Assembly: GCA_900767585.1 (NCBI GenBank)
Contig: CAAFZP010000127.1
Coordinates: 1 to 5,175 of the forward strand
DNA: 5,175 nt
Direction of reading: 5' to 3'
From: Lachnospiraceae bacterium
GTDB lineage: Bacteria > Bacillota > Clostridia > Lachnospirales > Lachnospiraceae
This document shows, in pieces, positions 1 through 4,646 of this stretch. Numbering within the stretch: the first letter of the stretch is position 1; every line of letters begins with the position of its first letter. A program made the position numbers and the translations under genes. The notes under the pieces were generated by a model. That model had not been told where the DNA came from. It made no database searches and was given only the letters and a program-made list of their open reading frames with translations.

Positions 1-36
1 CATATTACTTGTCACTACGCTTCGCGTGATGACAGG

Positions 37-68
37 TGCGTGCATCGATCCGCACGCATTTCTTTTTT
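37..68 (+). terminator. Rho-independent terminator of an upstream gene outside the window
   Basis: A perfect 7-bp stem (TGCGTGC at 37-43, GCACGCA at 52-58) with an 8-nt loop is followed by a T-rich run (59-68). Just upstream, 11-33 can form a second, imperfect hairpin (GTCA..ACGC / GCGT..TGAC around TTC). No coding frame is supported in 1-101, so the hairpins probably end a + strand gene lying before the window. Confidence 0.7.
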
Positions 69-101
69 CATTAAAATCCCAATTATTTTATGATGTATTG
101 C

Positions 102-129
102 TTGTTGTATCTGAATTATGTGGTAGAAT
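102..129 (+). promoter_or_regulatory. Housekeeping-type promoter with extended -10
   Basis: TTGTTG (102-107), a 16-nt spacer and TAGAAT (124-129) resemble the vegetative sigma-A consensus. A TG at 121-122, one base before the -10, makes it an extended -10. Transcription should start near 135-137. That falls on the ATG at 136 and leaves a leader of about 100 nt before the start at 238. Confidence 0.6.
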
Positions 130-217
130 AATGACATGGATAGAATAGTTATTGGCGTCAGTTCCTTCTCACATGCTTTTTTCTATTTCCTCCACAGTCC
201 GGATCAGACAGGCGAGG

Positions 218-226
218 AAAAGGAGG
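218..226 (+). promoter_or_regulatory. Ribosome binding site that fixes the start at 238
   Basis: AAAAGGAGG ends 11 nt before the ATG at 238. It is the only strong Shine-Dalgarno sequence near the 5' end of this gene. The alternative ATG at 136 has none. An upstream TTCCTCC (187-193) is a perfect complement of GGAGGAA (222-228) and could mask the site in the mRNA. Confidence 0.75.
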
Positions 227-237
227 AATCACTACAT

Positions 238-1296
238 ATGGGAAAACTTGACGACATGACAAAGGAATTGTACGAGGATAATCTCGTCTTTGCCGACACA
301 ATGAATGTGCTGTTCTTTGACGGAGAACCGGTCATCCAGGCACAAAACCTATCCCCGCTCGACGCAGCGGAGGAACATACCATCTTCGGGGATGGTACAG
401 CAGACGAAGGTGCAGACAAAATTAACAACAAATCTTCTGGCAACCATAGAAGTCCGGAAGACAACTCCCCGGCATCTGCCAGCAACGGGCGCCAGGGGAA
501 TCATTCCCGGACGTTTTCCAATCAGAAGTACCGGGATGTGCTTCGCCTGCTCCAGACACAACATGGCAGTCTGGAAGTCCGAATCATCGTCGGAGCAGAA
601 CTCCAGTCGCATATCCATTATGCGATGCCAATCCGGAACTTCGAGTACGATGCGCTCAACTTGTCCAGACAATTATCTGCCAGACAAAAATACAACCGGG
701 ATAACCATCTGCTCAAGTCTAAAAACGAGTTCCTGTCAGGAATCAAAAAAGGCGAAACTTTTACCCCCGTTCTTACGGTTGTTATATACTTGGGAAAAGA
801 AATGTGGGATGCCCCGGAAACATTGCACGAGATGCTGAATTTAGAAGGTGTCCCGGAAGAACTGCTTGCATATGTGCCGGACTACCGCACAGCCATTCTC
901 CAGCCGGGAAGCGTTACAAGCGAGCAGCTTACGCGCATGAAATCTCCCCTCCGGCATATACTTGGGGTAATCAAGGCATCATCGAGCTGGCAGGATATGA
1001 ACAATTATGTAGAACAAAACAAGACAGACCTGTCGCATTTAGATCCGCTTACGGCAGGTATCATAAGTGAGGCGTGTAACATGAATATACCAAAACAGGA
1101 ATTGGAAAAGGAGGATGTCGATATGTGTGAAGCACTGGTACAATTAAAGGAGATTGGCAGACAGGAAGGTCTGTCAGAGGGCAAAATCGAGGGTAAAGCT
1201 ATCGCTTACCTTGAATTTGGTAAATCCGACGGATGGATTATGGACCATCTCCAGATCTCTCAGGAGACGCTGGACGAGATACGGAATAATCAATAA
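238..1296 (+). CDS. Rpn-family recombination-promoting nuclease / putative transposase (PD-(D/E)XK)
   Basis: This 352-residue protein resembles the Rpn/transposase_31-like proteins that are multicopy in Lachnospiraceae. That family is a PD-(D/E)XK nuclease-like fold, with E. coli RpnA as the studied relative, a DNA endonuclease that promotes RecA-independent recombination. Visible family features are FADTMN near residue 18, YRDVLR with the likely catalytic Asp100, and a GAELQ strand giving Glu121-x-Gln123 in place of ExK. These are followed by HYAMPIRN, the FLSGIKKGE..TPVLTVVIYLG core and a C-terminal EALVQLKEIGRQEG..EGK stretch (about 297-321). The start at 238 is preferred over 136 because of the AAAAGGAGG site and the promoter position. 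The oddity is a hydrophilic Ser/Asn/Gly/Asp-rich insert at about residues 50-95, between the N-terminal motif and the catalytic core; remembered relatives have a shorter linker there. The gene is monocistronic. Family assignment is confident; actual nuclease activity is inferred. Confidence 0.85.
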   Translation: MGKLDDMTKELYEDNLVFADTMNVLFFDGEPVIQAQNLSPLDAAEEHTIFGDGTADEGADKINNKSSGNHRSPEDNSPASASNGRQGNHSRTFSNQKYRDVLRLLQTQHGSLEVRIIVGAELQSHIHYAMPIRNFEYDALNLSRQLSARQKYNRDNHLLKSKNEFLSGIKKGETFTPVLTVVIYLGKEMWDAPETLHEMLNLEGVPEELLAYVPDYRTAILQPGSVTSEQLTRMKSPLRHILGVIKASSSWQDMNNYVEQNKTDLSHLDPLTAGIISEACNMNIPKQELEKEDVDMCEALVQLKEIGRQEGLSEGKIEGKAIAYLEFGKSDGWIMDHLQISQETLDEIRNNQ

Positions 1297-1310
1297 TACT
1301 AGTCCATAGC

Positions 1311-1354
1311 AAAAACGGAGAATACACCTCAGCAAACGTGCATTCTCCGTTTTT
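1311..1354. terminator. Bidirectional Rho-independent terminator
   Basis: A 13-bp perfect stem (AAAAACGGAGAAT at 1311-1323, ATTCTCCGTTTTT at 1342-1354) carries A-tracts on one arm and T-tracts on the other, so it works in both directions. It lies between two convergent genes, 15 nt after the stop of the Rpn-like gene and 14 nt beyond the stop of the membrane protein gene on the - strand. Confidence 0.9.
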
Positions 1355-1367
1355 ATGTATCTTTTAT

Positions 1368-2282
1368 TTACCCTCTTATCGCATCCACACATGCATCAAT
1401 CAGCTCTTCTTCCTTGAAATCAATCTCATAGAACAGATCCGTCTCCGGTTCTGATAACGTCAACCGGTAAACTTCTTTTCCGTGTTTTTCCTCCACCCGG
1501 TTTTTCGACAGATACCGCACGTCATCAAGGCGGATGACATCTGTGTGGAACCAATACGTCACGATCAGGAATCCATCCGTCACATAGATGCCATGGTATT
1601 TAAAATACAGTTTATCCTGCAATTCCGCATTCAGCTGTTCAATGACTGTACTACGCCTGCCATACGCGCGCAATTTTTTTGCCTGCGGATTTTTGTATGG
1701 CCGCATCCACAAGCGAACCACATATGCCATTACAAATACATATATCATCGACAATGCAACCACCAGTATATATGCAATTCCGGTATACACATAAGGAAAA
1801 TCCGGTTCGCTGATCACATAGGAGTTGTAAAATCCATCCAGCATATCCATCGGCACATCTCCATTTTGTGAAAGCCCGGCAACAATATGCTCCGTCACGA
1901 CTTCGTCCTTCACGATTCGGCCTTTCACGGTCCGCTGTGCAATCGACGGCTGTGGATTCTTGGTATTTAACAGGAAAAACAACATATGATTCTCCTGAAA
2001 ACAATAATAATATGCACCTTTGACTTTTCCTTCCACAAGATAATTATATCCTGTGTAGTACAAGTTCTTTGCATCATATCTTACACTTGTCAATTTATCA
2101 GCATACAACTGTTCCACACGTTCCTGCACTGATTCCGAGTTCGGGATTGTGTAGCACTGTGCAGCATGAAACAGAGAAAGTCGTAGACCTACAATAATTA
2201 AAGCAAGCAAAATAGCCATGATTGGTATCATCATGGCCAATGTATTTTTCATCATCATACATTCAAATCGTTTGCTTTTCAT
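1368..2282 (-). CDS. Two-pass membrane protein of unknown function
   Basis: I do not recognise this 304-residue protein by name. A basic N-terminus (KSKRFECMMMKN) leads into a first membrane segment at about residues 13-38 (MMIPIMAILLALIIVGLRL). A loop of about 125 residues follows (39-164), rich in Tyr and Val and probably outside the cell. A second membrane segment spans about 165-190 (YTGIAYILVVALSMIYVFVMAYVV). The tail, starting RLWMRPYKNPQAKKLR, is basic next to the membrane, so it is probably cytoplasmic. Its last 85 residues (YFKYHGIYVTDGFLIV..DVIRLDDVRYL..YRLTLSEPE) alternate like a small beta domain and recall bacterial PH-like domains; this is pattern-based only. The start at 2282 is preceded by AAAAGGCGG, a usable Shine-Dalgarno. 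The gene is divergent from the 84-residue Gly/Cys protein and convergent with the Rpn-like gene, sharing the terminator at 1311-1354. No role can be assigned. Confidence 0.8.
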   Translation of the reverse strand: MKSKRFECMMMKNTLAMMIPIMAILLALIIVGLRLSLFHAAQCYTIPNSESVQERVEQLYADKLTSVRYDAKNLYYTGYNYLVEGKVKGAYYYCFQENHMLFFLLNTKNPQPSIAQRTVKGRIVKDEVVTEHIVAGLSQNGDVPMDMLDGFYNSYVISEPDFPYVYTGIAYILVVALSMIYVFVMAYVVRLWMRPYKNPQAKKLRAYGRRSTVIEQLNAELQDKLYFKYHGIYVTDGFLIVTYWFHTDVIRLDDVRYLSKNRVEEKHGKEVYRLTLSEPETDLFYEIDFKEEELIDACVDAIRG

Positions 2283-2338
2283 CCCGGTTCCGCCTTTTTA
2301 TCCTCTGTTTCCTCGAGCATTGATTCAGGTGTGTTCAT
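2279..2338 (-). other. 19-codon upstream ORF overlapping the membrane protein start
   Basis: Reading on the - strand, an ATG at 2338 opens a frame, MNTPESMLEETEDKKAEPG, whose TGA overlaps the ATG of the 304-residue gene as ATGA. It is acidic and hydrophilic and has no good ribosome binding site. It could be a coupled leader peptide, the true N-terminus of the membrane protein cut off by a one-base frameshift, or chance. I consider chance or a frameshifted N-terminus as likely as a real peptide. Confidence 0.2.
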
Positions 2339-2354
2339 GCCCGAAGGTTTTTTT

Positions 2355-2365
2355 ATTATATAACA
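2355..2365 (-). promoter_or_regulatory. Probable -10 region of the membrane protein gene
   Basis: On the - strand the sequence reads TGTTATATAAT, containing a consensus TATAAT (2355-2360) with a nearby TG. No convincing -35 lies 17 nt upstream. An alternative pair is TTGGGT, 17 nt, GATAAT slightly further upstream. Transcription would begin in the A-run near 2348, about 65 nt before the start at 2282. Confidence 0.4.
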
Positions 2366-2417
2366 ATTATCCGCTTTTGGCTACTTTAACCCAACAAGAA
2401 AAAAACTGACTTTTTTT

Positions 2418-2445
2418 AACATCTATCCGGATAGTGCATAGTATA
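2418..2445 (+). promoter_or_regulatory. Sigma-K-like (late mother-cell sporulation) promoter
   Basis: CATAGTATA at 2437-2445 matches every fixed position of the CATAnnnTA -10 element known for sigma-K of Bacillus. AACA at 2418-2421 fits the short mACm -35 element, 15 nt upstream. A conventional vegetative reading (TATAAA at 2442-2447) lacks a well-spaced -35. The -35 carries little information, so the call rests mostly on the -10 and on the coat-like gene it precedes. Confidence 0.45.
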
Positions 2446-2463
2446 AAGCATAAGAATTTTTAT

Positions 2464-2469
2464 CGGAGG
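2464..2469 (+). promoter_or_regulatory. Ribosome binding site that fixes the start at 2476
   Basis: CGGAGG lies 6 nt before the ATG at 2476. It selects this start over the in-frame ATG at 2434, which overlaps the predicted promoter. Confidence 0.8.
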
Positions 2470-2475
2470 CAACGC

Positions 2476-2730
2476 ATGAGCGATTTGTCAGCAACACAGT
2501 GCGGTTGCGGCTGTGGAAACGGTTTTAGTCTCGGCAACGGAAACAGCTGCTCCTGTATCTGGATTATCATTTTATTATTGGTATGTGGCGGTAACGGAGG
2601 TGGTTGCTTCGGCGGCAATGGTTGCGGCTGTGACAACGACTGTATCTGGATTATCCTGATTCTTCTCTTCTGCTGCGGAAACAACAATGGCGGTGGCTGC
2701 GGCGGTTGCGGTTGCGGTTGCGGCTGTTAA
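2476..2730 (+). CDS. Gly/Cys-rich small protein with two hydrophobic segments (chorion-class high-cysteine type)
   Basis: This 84-residue protein has 17 Cys and 24 Gly. It begins MSDLSATQCGCGCGNG and ends GGCGCGCGC. Two hydrophobic cores, CIWIIILLLVC (27-37) and CIWIILILLFCC (56-67), are separated by a Gly/Asn/Cys spacer, and each follows Cys-rich sequence, so the protein is roughly two copies of one module 29 residues apart. From memory, such proteins are common in Lachnospiraceae and Clostridium and are auto-annotated as 'chorion class high-cysteine HCB protein 13'; that name reflects composition, not function. The GGAGG site supports the start at 2476. The sigma-K-like promoter upstream suggests late mother-cell expression, and dense Cys would suit disulfide cross-linking in a spore outer layer; this is inference. 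The gene stands alone, closed by a strong terminator 19 nt after its stop. Confidence 0.85.
   Translation: MSDLSATQCGCGCGNGFSLGNGNSCSCIWIIILLLVCGGNGGGCFGGNGCGCDNDCIWIILILLFCCGNNNGGGCGGCGCGCGC
2553..2655 (+). repeat. Direct repeat inside the Gly/Cys gene
   Basis: A 16-bp sequence, CTGTATCTGGATTATC, occurs at 2553-2568 and again at 2640-2655, 87 nt (29 codons) apart. It encodes the start of both hydrophobic segments (CIWII) and points to an internal duplication of the gene. Confidence 0.85.
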
Positions 2731-2748
2731 TAAAAAATTTCCGCCAAG

Positions 2749-2781
2749 CTCCCTTGCAAGCGTTCTTGCAGGGGAGTTTTT
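2749..2781 (+). terminator. Strong Rho-independent terminator after the Gly/Cys gene
   Basis: The arms CTCCCTTGCAAG (2749-2760) and CTTGCAGGGGAG (2765-2776) form a 12-bp stem with one G-T wobble and a CGTT loop. TTTTT follows (2777-2781). Confidence 0.92.
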
Positions 2782-2785
2782 ATGC

Positions 2786-2809
2786 AAAAATCGTGCTTGC
2801 ACATTTTTT
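2786..2809 (+). terminator. Second, tandem terminator-like hairpin
   Basis: AAAAAT (2786-2791) pairs with ATTTTT (2803-2808), and GTGC (2793-2796) with GCAC (2799-2802), leaving one bulged C. The inner loop can be read as a CUUG tetraloop. Placed 5 nt after the first terminator, it may act as a backup. The stretch 2810-2916 shows no further structure I can support. Confidence 0.45.
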
Positions 2810-2916
2810 ATATGACAGTCAATGTTCATCGAGCCGACAGACGAGATGTATGTGGCAACCTGTCATTCCGATTGTCAATACCGCCTGTCTGGCAGGTCAT
2901 GTGTCAAAAATCCAGC

Positions 2917-2945
2917 TCATATTTGGAGGCATGCACTCATATATT
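2917..2945 (+). promoter_or_regulatory. Sigma-E-like (early mother-cell sporulation) promoter
   Basis: TCATATT (2917-2923) fits the kmATATT -35 consensus at all positions. After a 14-nt spacer, CATATATT (2938-2945) fits the CATACAnT -10 consensus at all but one fixed position. It also satisfies CATAnnnTA. Transcription would start near 2952, about 22 nt before the ATG at 2974. The match in both boxes with correct spacing is hard to explain by chance, though the consensus is taken from Bacillus. Confidence 0.6.
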
Positions 2946-2973
2946 AGACTAACAAGTTTTCCGAGCATCCGCC

Positions 2974-3597
2974 ATGCTGCATAATCATCCGCTTGATCAA
3001 CTGATTCATGACGACTCCCTGTTTTTCCTGGAGGCCATGATTCCTTTTGTGGACTACGCCTACAAAAAGCCGTTGATCCTCTTAATTAAATATCAGGAAA
3101 TCCGTGCCCTGATGCAGTGCTTTGACCACCCGGATTACGTAGCTTCCTGCGGGTTCGACTGCCATCCGGAAAGCTCGGAAGAGATGATGGAGTGCATGTG
3201 CCGGTTCCTGCCGGGCGATTTTGCAGGCAATATCAAGAACATGCAGCAGATGCTCAAAATGATGCAGGTCATGCAGGCGATGAACGATTCCGGAACACCG
3301 GGACCGCCACCATATAATAATTGCGGAAATCCCTGCGAGCCACCGCCACCAAACAACTGCGGAAATCCCTGCGAGCCACCGCCACAACCGAATCACGGAT
3401 CACGCTATGATTTCCCGCCACAGCCGGGCTGTGGTGCACCACCTCCGCCGCCGGACTATGAACCGCGGCAGGAATATGGTCAAAATTTTAGGAAGGATTG
3501 CACTAAACAGGGACAGAATCTAGGGAACAGTCGCGCACAGCAGGCATCTATGCATAAGGATCTGTACTCCAGCGTCATGGATATCCTAAATTCCTGA
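2974..3597 (+). CDS. Cys-containing helical protein with Pro-rich tail, probably spore-associated
   Basis: I do not know a name for this 207-residue protein. Residues 1-104 look helical (HPLDQLIHDDSLFFLEAMIP, FVDYAYKKPLILLIKYQEIR) with Cys at 49, 59, 63, 74 and 76 (SCGFDC, ECMC) and a Met/Gln-rich helix near 88-103. Residues 105-165 are Pro/Cys-rich, with two 12-residue repeats of NNCGNPCEPPPP (115-126, 127-138). A polar tail ends in SSVMDILNS. There is no signal peptide or membrane segment. The start at 2974 is the only ATG after the in-frame stop at 2950, but it has no clear ribosome binding site; a GGAGG at 2925-2929 is too far upstream. The sigma-E-like promoter and the neighbouring Gly/Cys gene suggest a role in spore assembly. 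The repeat array and the small gene at 4242 follow without an intervening terminator, so they may share the transcript. Confidence 0.75.
   Translation: MLHNHPLDQLIHDDSLFFLEAMIPFVDYAYKKPLILLIKYQEIRALMQCFDHPDYVASCGFDCHPESSEEMMECMCRFLPGDFAGNIKNMQQMLKMMQVMQAMNDSGTPGPPPYNNCGNPCEPPPPNNCGNPCEPPPQPNHGSRYDFPPQPGCGAPPPPPDYEPRQEYGQNFRKDCTKQGQNLGNSRAQQASMHKDLYSSVMDILNS
3322..3385 (+). repeat. 36-bp tandem duplication in the Pro-rich region
   Basis: A 28-bp stretch starting TGCGGAAATCCCTGCGAGCC at 3322 recurs identically at 3358, an offset of 36 bp or 12 codons. It encodes the doubled NNCGNPCEPPPP motif and looks like a recent in-frame duplication. Confidence 0.9.
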
Positions 3598-3630
3598 CAT
3601 TCCTACCTTTACTTGGGGGAAATCTTCCGG

Positions 3631-4198
3631 TTTTATGTTTTTTACCCAACCGGAAGCCTCCTCACGCACTACCAATTGGGGAGTTTTCTCCAATTTTACG
3701 TTTTCTACCCAACTAGAAGCTTCCTCACGCACTACCAATTGGGGAGTTTTCTCCAATTTTACGTTTTTTACCCAACCGGAAGCCTCCTCACGCACTACCA
3801 ATTGGGGAGTTTTCTCCAATTTTACGTTTTCTACCCAACCGGAAGCTTCCTCACGCACTACCAATTGGGGAGTTTTCTCCAATTTTACATTTTTTACCCA
3901 ACCGGAAGCTTCCTCACGCACTACCAATTGGGGAGTTTTCTCCAATTTTACATTTTCTACCCAACCGGAAGCTTCTTCACGCACTACCAATTGGGGAGTT
4001 TTCTCCAATTTTACGTTTTCTACCCAACTAGGAGCTTCTCCTCACACCACCGACTGGGGGGAAATCTTCTGATTTTACGTTTTTTACCCAACCGGAAGCT
4101 TCCTCACGCACTTCCAATTGGGGAGTTTTCTCCCGTTTTATGTTTTTTACCCAACCGGAAGCTTCCTCACGCACTACCAATTGGGGAGTTTCCTCCCG
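3631..4198 (+). repeat. Array of nine 63-bp tandem repeats
   Basis: Units start at 3631, 3694, 3757, 3820, 3883, 3946, 4009, 4073 and 4136. Eight are exactly 63 bp; the seventh (4009-4072) is 64 bp and the most diverged. Each unit runs TTTTACGTTTT, then TACCCAACCGGAAGCTTCCT, CACGCACTACCAATTGG and GGAGTTTTCTCC. Most units hold the palindromes GGAAGCTTCC and CCAATTGG and a GGAG-TTTT-CTCC hairpin. A partial unit precedes the array (3611-3630) and a decayed one follows it (4199-4221). Units 1/3/5 carry TTTTTT where 2/4/6 carry TTTTCT, which implies expansion by two-unit (126 bp) steps. There are no unique spacers, so it is not a CRISPR array. Confidence 0.95.
3635..4072 (+). CDS. Possible repeat protein encoded by the 63-bp array, frameshifted before its end
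   Basis: In this frame each unit reads FTFSTQPEASS then RTTNWGVFSN, a Ser/Thr/aromatic pattern compatible with short beta strands. The frame is open from 3590; the first ATG is at 3635, without a well-placed ribosome binding site. Units 1-7 are in phase and the frame stops at TGA 4070-4072, just after a run of six Gs (4056-4061). The equivalent place before unit 1 has five Gs (3615-3619) and reads TWGKSSGF. Taking one G away from the six-G run would give WGKSSDF and continue through units 8 and 9 into the 4242-4496 frame without a stop. Because the unit is a multiple of three, openness alone is not evidence of coding: another + frame and the opposite strand are also open. This frame is favoured because it joins the downstream gene. 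It may equally be a pseudogene or non-coding. Confidence 0.3.
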   Translation: MFFTQPEASSRTTNWGVFSNFTFSTQLEASSRTTNWGVFSNFTFFTQPEASSRTTNWGVFSNFTFSTQPEASSRTTNWGVFSNFTFFTQPEASSRTTNWGVFSNFTFSTQPEASSRTTNWGVFSNFTFSTQLGASPHTTDWGEIF

Positions 4199-4227
4199 TT
4201 TGACCTGTTTCACCCAATTTCATACAC

Positions 4228-4234
4228 AGAAAGG
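4228..4234 (+). promoter_or_regulatory. Ribosome binding site for the gene at 4242
   Basis: AGAAAGG ends 7 nt before ATG 4242. It supports independent translation of the small gene rather than only fusion to the repeats; the in-frame ATG at 4140 lies inside unit 9. Confidence 0.6.
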
Positions 4235-4241
4235 TTCTCCT

Positions 4242-4496
4242 ATGTTTGAACAAAACCCGAAACTTCGAAACATCCATCCAACCAAACTTAAAATCATCAA
4301 CGAAATCAAAGAACAGAGCAGATACCAGTCTGCCGAGGAGCTGCTGCCGCAAATCCTGCAGATCAATCAGGAATTAAAGCGGCGGAATCTAAGCTTCACG
4401 AAAGAAGAATCCGCACTGCTTCTCGAGGCGATGGAAGAAAGCATGTCCCCGACAGAGCGTCAGAAATTCCAGATGATCAAATCTTTTTTCCTGTAA
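4242..4496 (+). CDS. Small helical protein of unknown function
   Basis: This 84-residue protein starts MFEQNPKLRNIHPTKLKI and is rich in Lys, Glu, Gln and Leu, with no membrane segment or signal peptide. It appears to be three or four helices: HPTKLKIINEIKEQSR, SAEELLPQILQINQELKRRN, FTKEESALLLEAMEES and SPTERQKFQMIKSFFL. The layout (a Pro-Lys-Leu start, an EELLP helix, FTKEE, then MSPTE) resembles small uncharacterised clostridial proteins I recall, but I cannot name a family. It follows the repeat array with no terminator between and may be co-transcribed with the 207-residue gene. The reading frame upstream is open through units 8-9 (from 4032), so it could instead be the C-terminal domain of a longer repeat protein. 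A terminator hairpin follows at 4552. Confidence 0.75.
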   Translation: MFEQNPKLRNIHPTKLKIINEIKEQSRYQSAEELLPQILQINQELKRRNLSFTKEESALLLEAMEESMSPTERQKFQMIKSFFL

Positions 4497-4513
4497 TAGT
4501 CATACAGAGGCAA

Positions 4514-4530
4514 GATGTGCACTGCGCATC
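4514..4530 (+). other. Short hairpin downstream of the small gene
   Basis: GATGTGC (4514-4520) and GCGCATC (4524-4530) form a 7-bp stem with one T-G pair and an ACT loop. It has no T-tail, so it is not a terminator by itself. It may stabilise the 3' end or belong to the intergenic element that continues to 4580. Confidence 0.4.
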
Positions 4531-4551
4531 CCGCTCTGATTAGTGATCGGC

Positions 4552-4580
4552 AAATGCACCGCATAAATGCGTGCATTTTT
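4552..4580 (+). terminator. Rho-independent terminator of the + strand block
   Basis: AAATGCAC..GCA (4552-4563) pairs with TGCGTGCATTT (4568-4578) around a TAAA loop with one bulged C, and the 3' arm runs into TTTTT (4576-4580). It lies 56 nt after the stop at 4496. The core ATGCGTGCATTT resembles the hairpin at 37-58. Confidence 0.65.
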
Positions 4581-4590
4581 CTCGTCGCAT

Positions 4591-4646
4591 AACAAAGAAA
4601 CGGTTGCCCGACATGGTACACAACCAATGTCAGACAACCGTTTCTT
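4591..4646 (-). terminator. Rho-independent terminator of leuS
   Basis: A 12-bp perfect stem (AAGAAACGGTTG at 4595-4606, CAACCGTTTCTT at 4635-4646) encloses an inner stem (GACAT/ATGTC plus GGT/ACC). Read on the - strand, the 3' arm ends in TTTCTTTGTT, a usable T-tract. It lies about 90 nt beyond the leuS stop. It has weaker T-content on the + strand. Confidence 0.8.

Noticed and set aside
136..237. N-terminal extension of the Rpn-like gene from ATG 136
   Set aside because: It has no ribosome binding site and coincides with the predicted transcription start. The extension has no family resemblance, and AAAAGGAGG marks 238.
1482..2004. His/Ile-rich + strand and Cys-rich - strand ORFs within the membrane protein gene
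   Set aside because: They are out-of-frame shadows without initiation signals, inside a well-formed two-membrane-segment protein.
2460..2829. Pro/Gln-rich and Ala/Thr-rich - strand ORFs opposite the Gly/Cys gene
   Set aside because: They are mirror frames of GGN/TGY codons and carry no start signals. The + strand gene has a ribosome binding site and a terminator.
2706..2984. 92-residue + strand ORF bridging the Gly/Cys gene and the next gene
   Set aside because: It runs through the strong terminator at 2749-2781 and has no ribosome binding site. Only its last 17 codons are of interest.
3586..4008. - strand repeat ORF (EKTPQLVVREEASGWV type)
   Set aside because: It opens for the same periodic reason, breaks at unit 7, and has no promoter visible on that strand. 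It cannot be excluded, since its composition is plausible for a soluble repeat protein.
3631..4198. CRISPR array
   Set aside because: The 63-bp units are contiguous with no unique spacers, and there are no cas genes.
3613..4203. 196-residue + strand frame through the repeats (FYVFYPTGS type)
   Set aside because: It stays open because the unit is a multiple of three. It has no ribosome binding site and does not connect in frame to the downstream gene.
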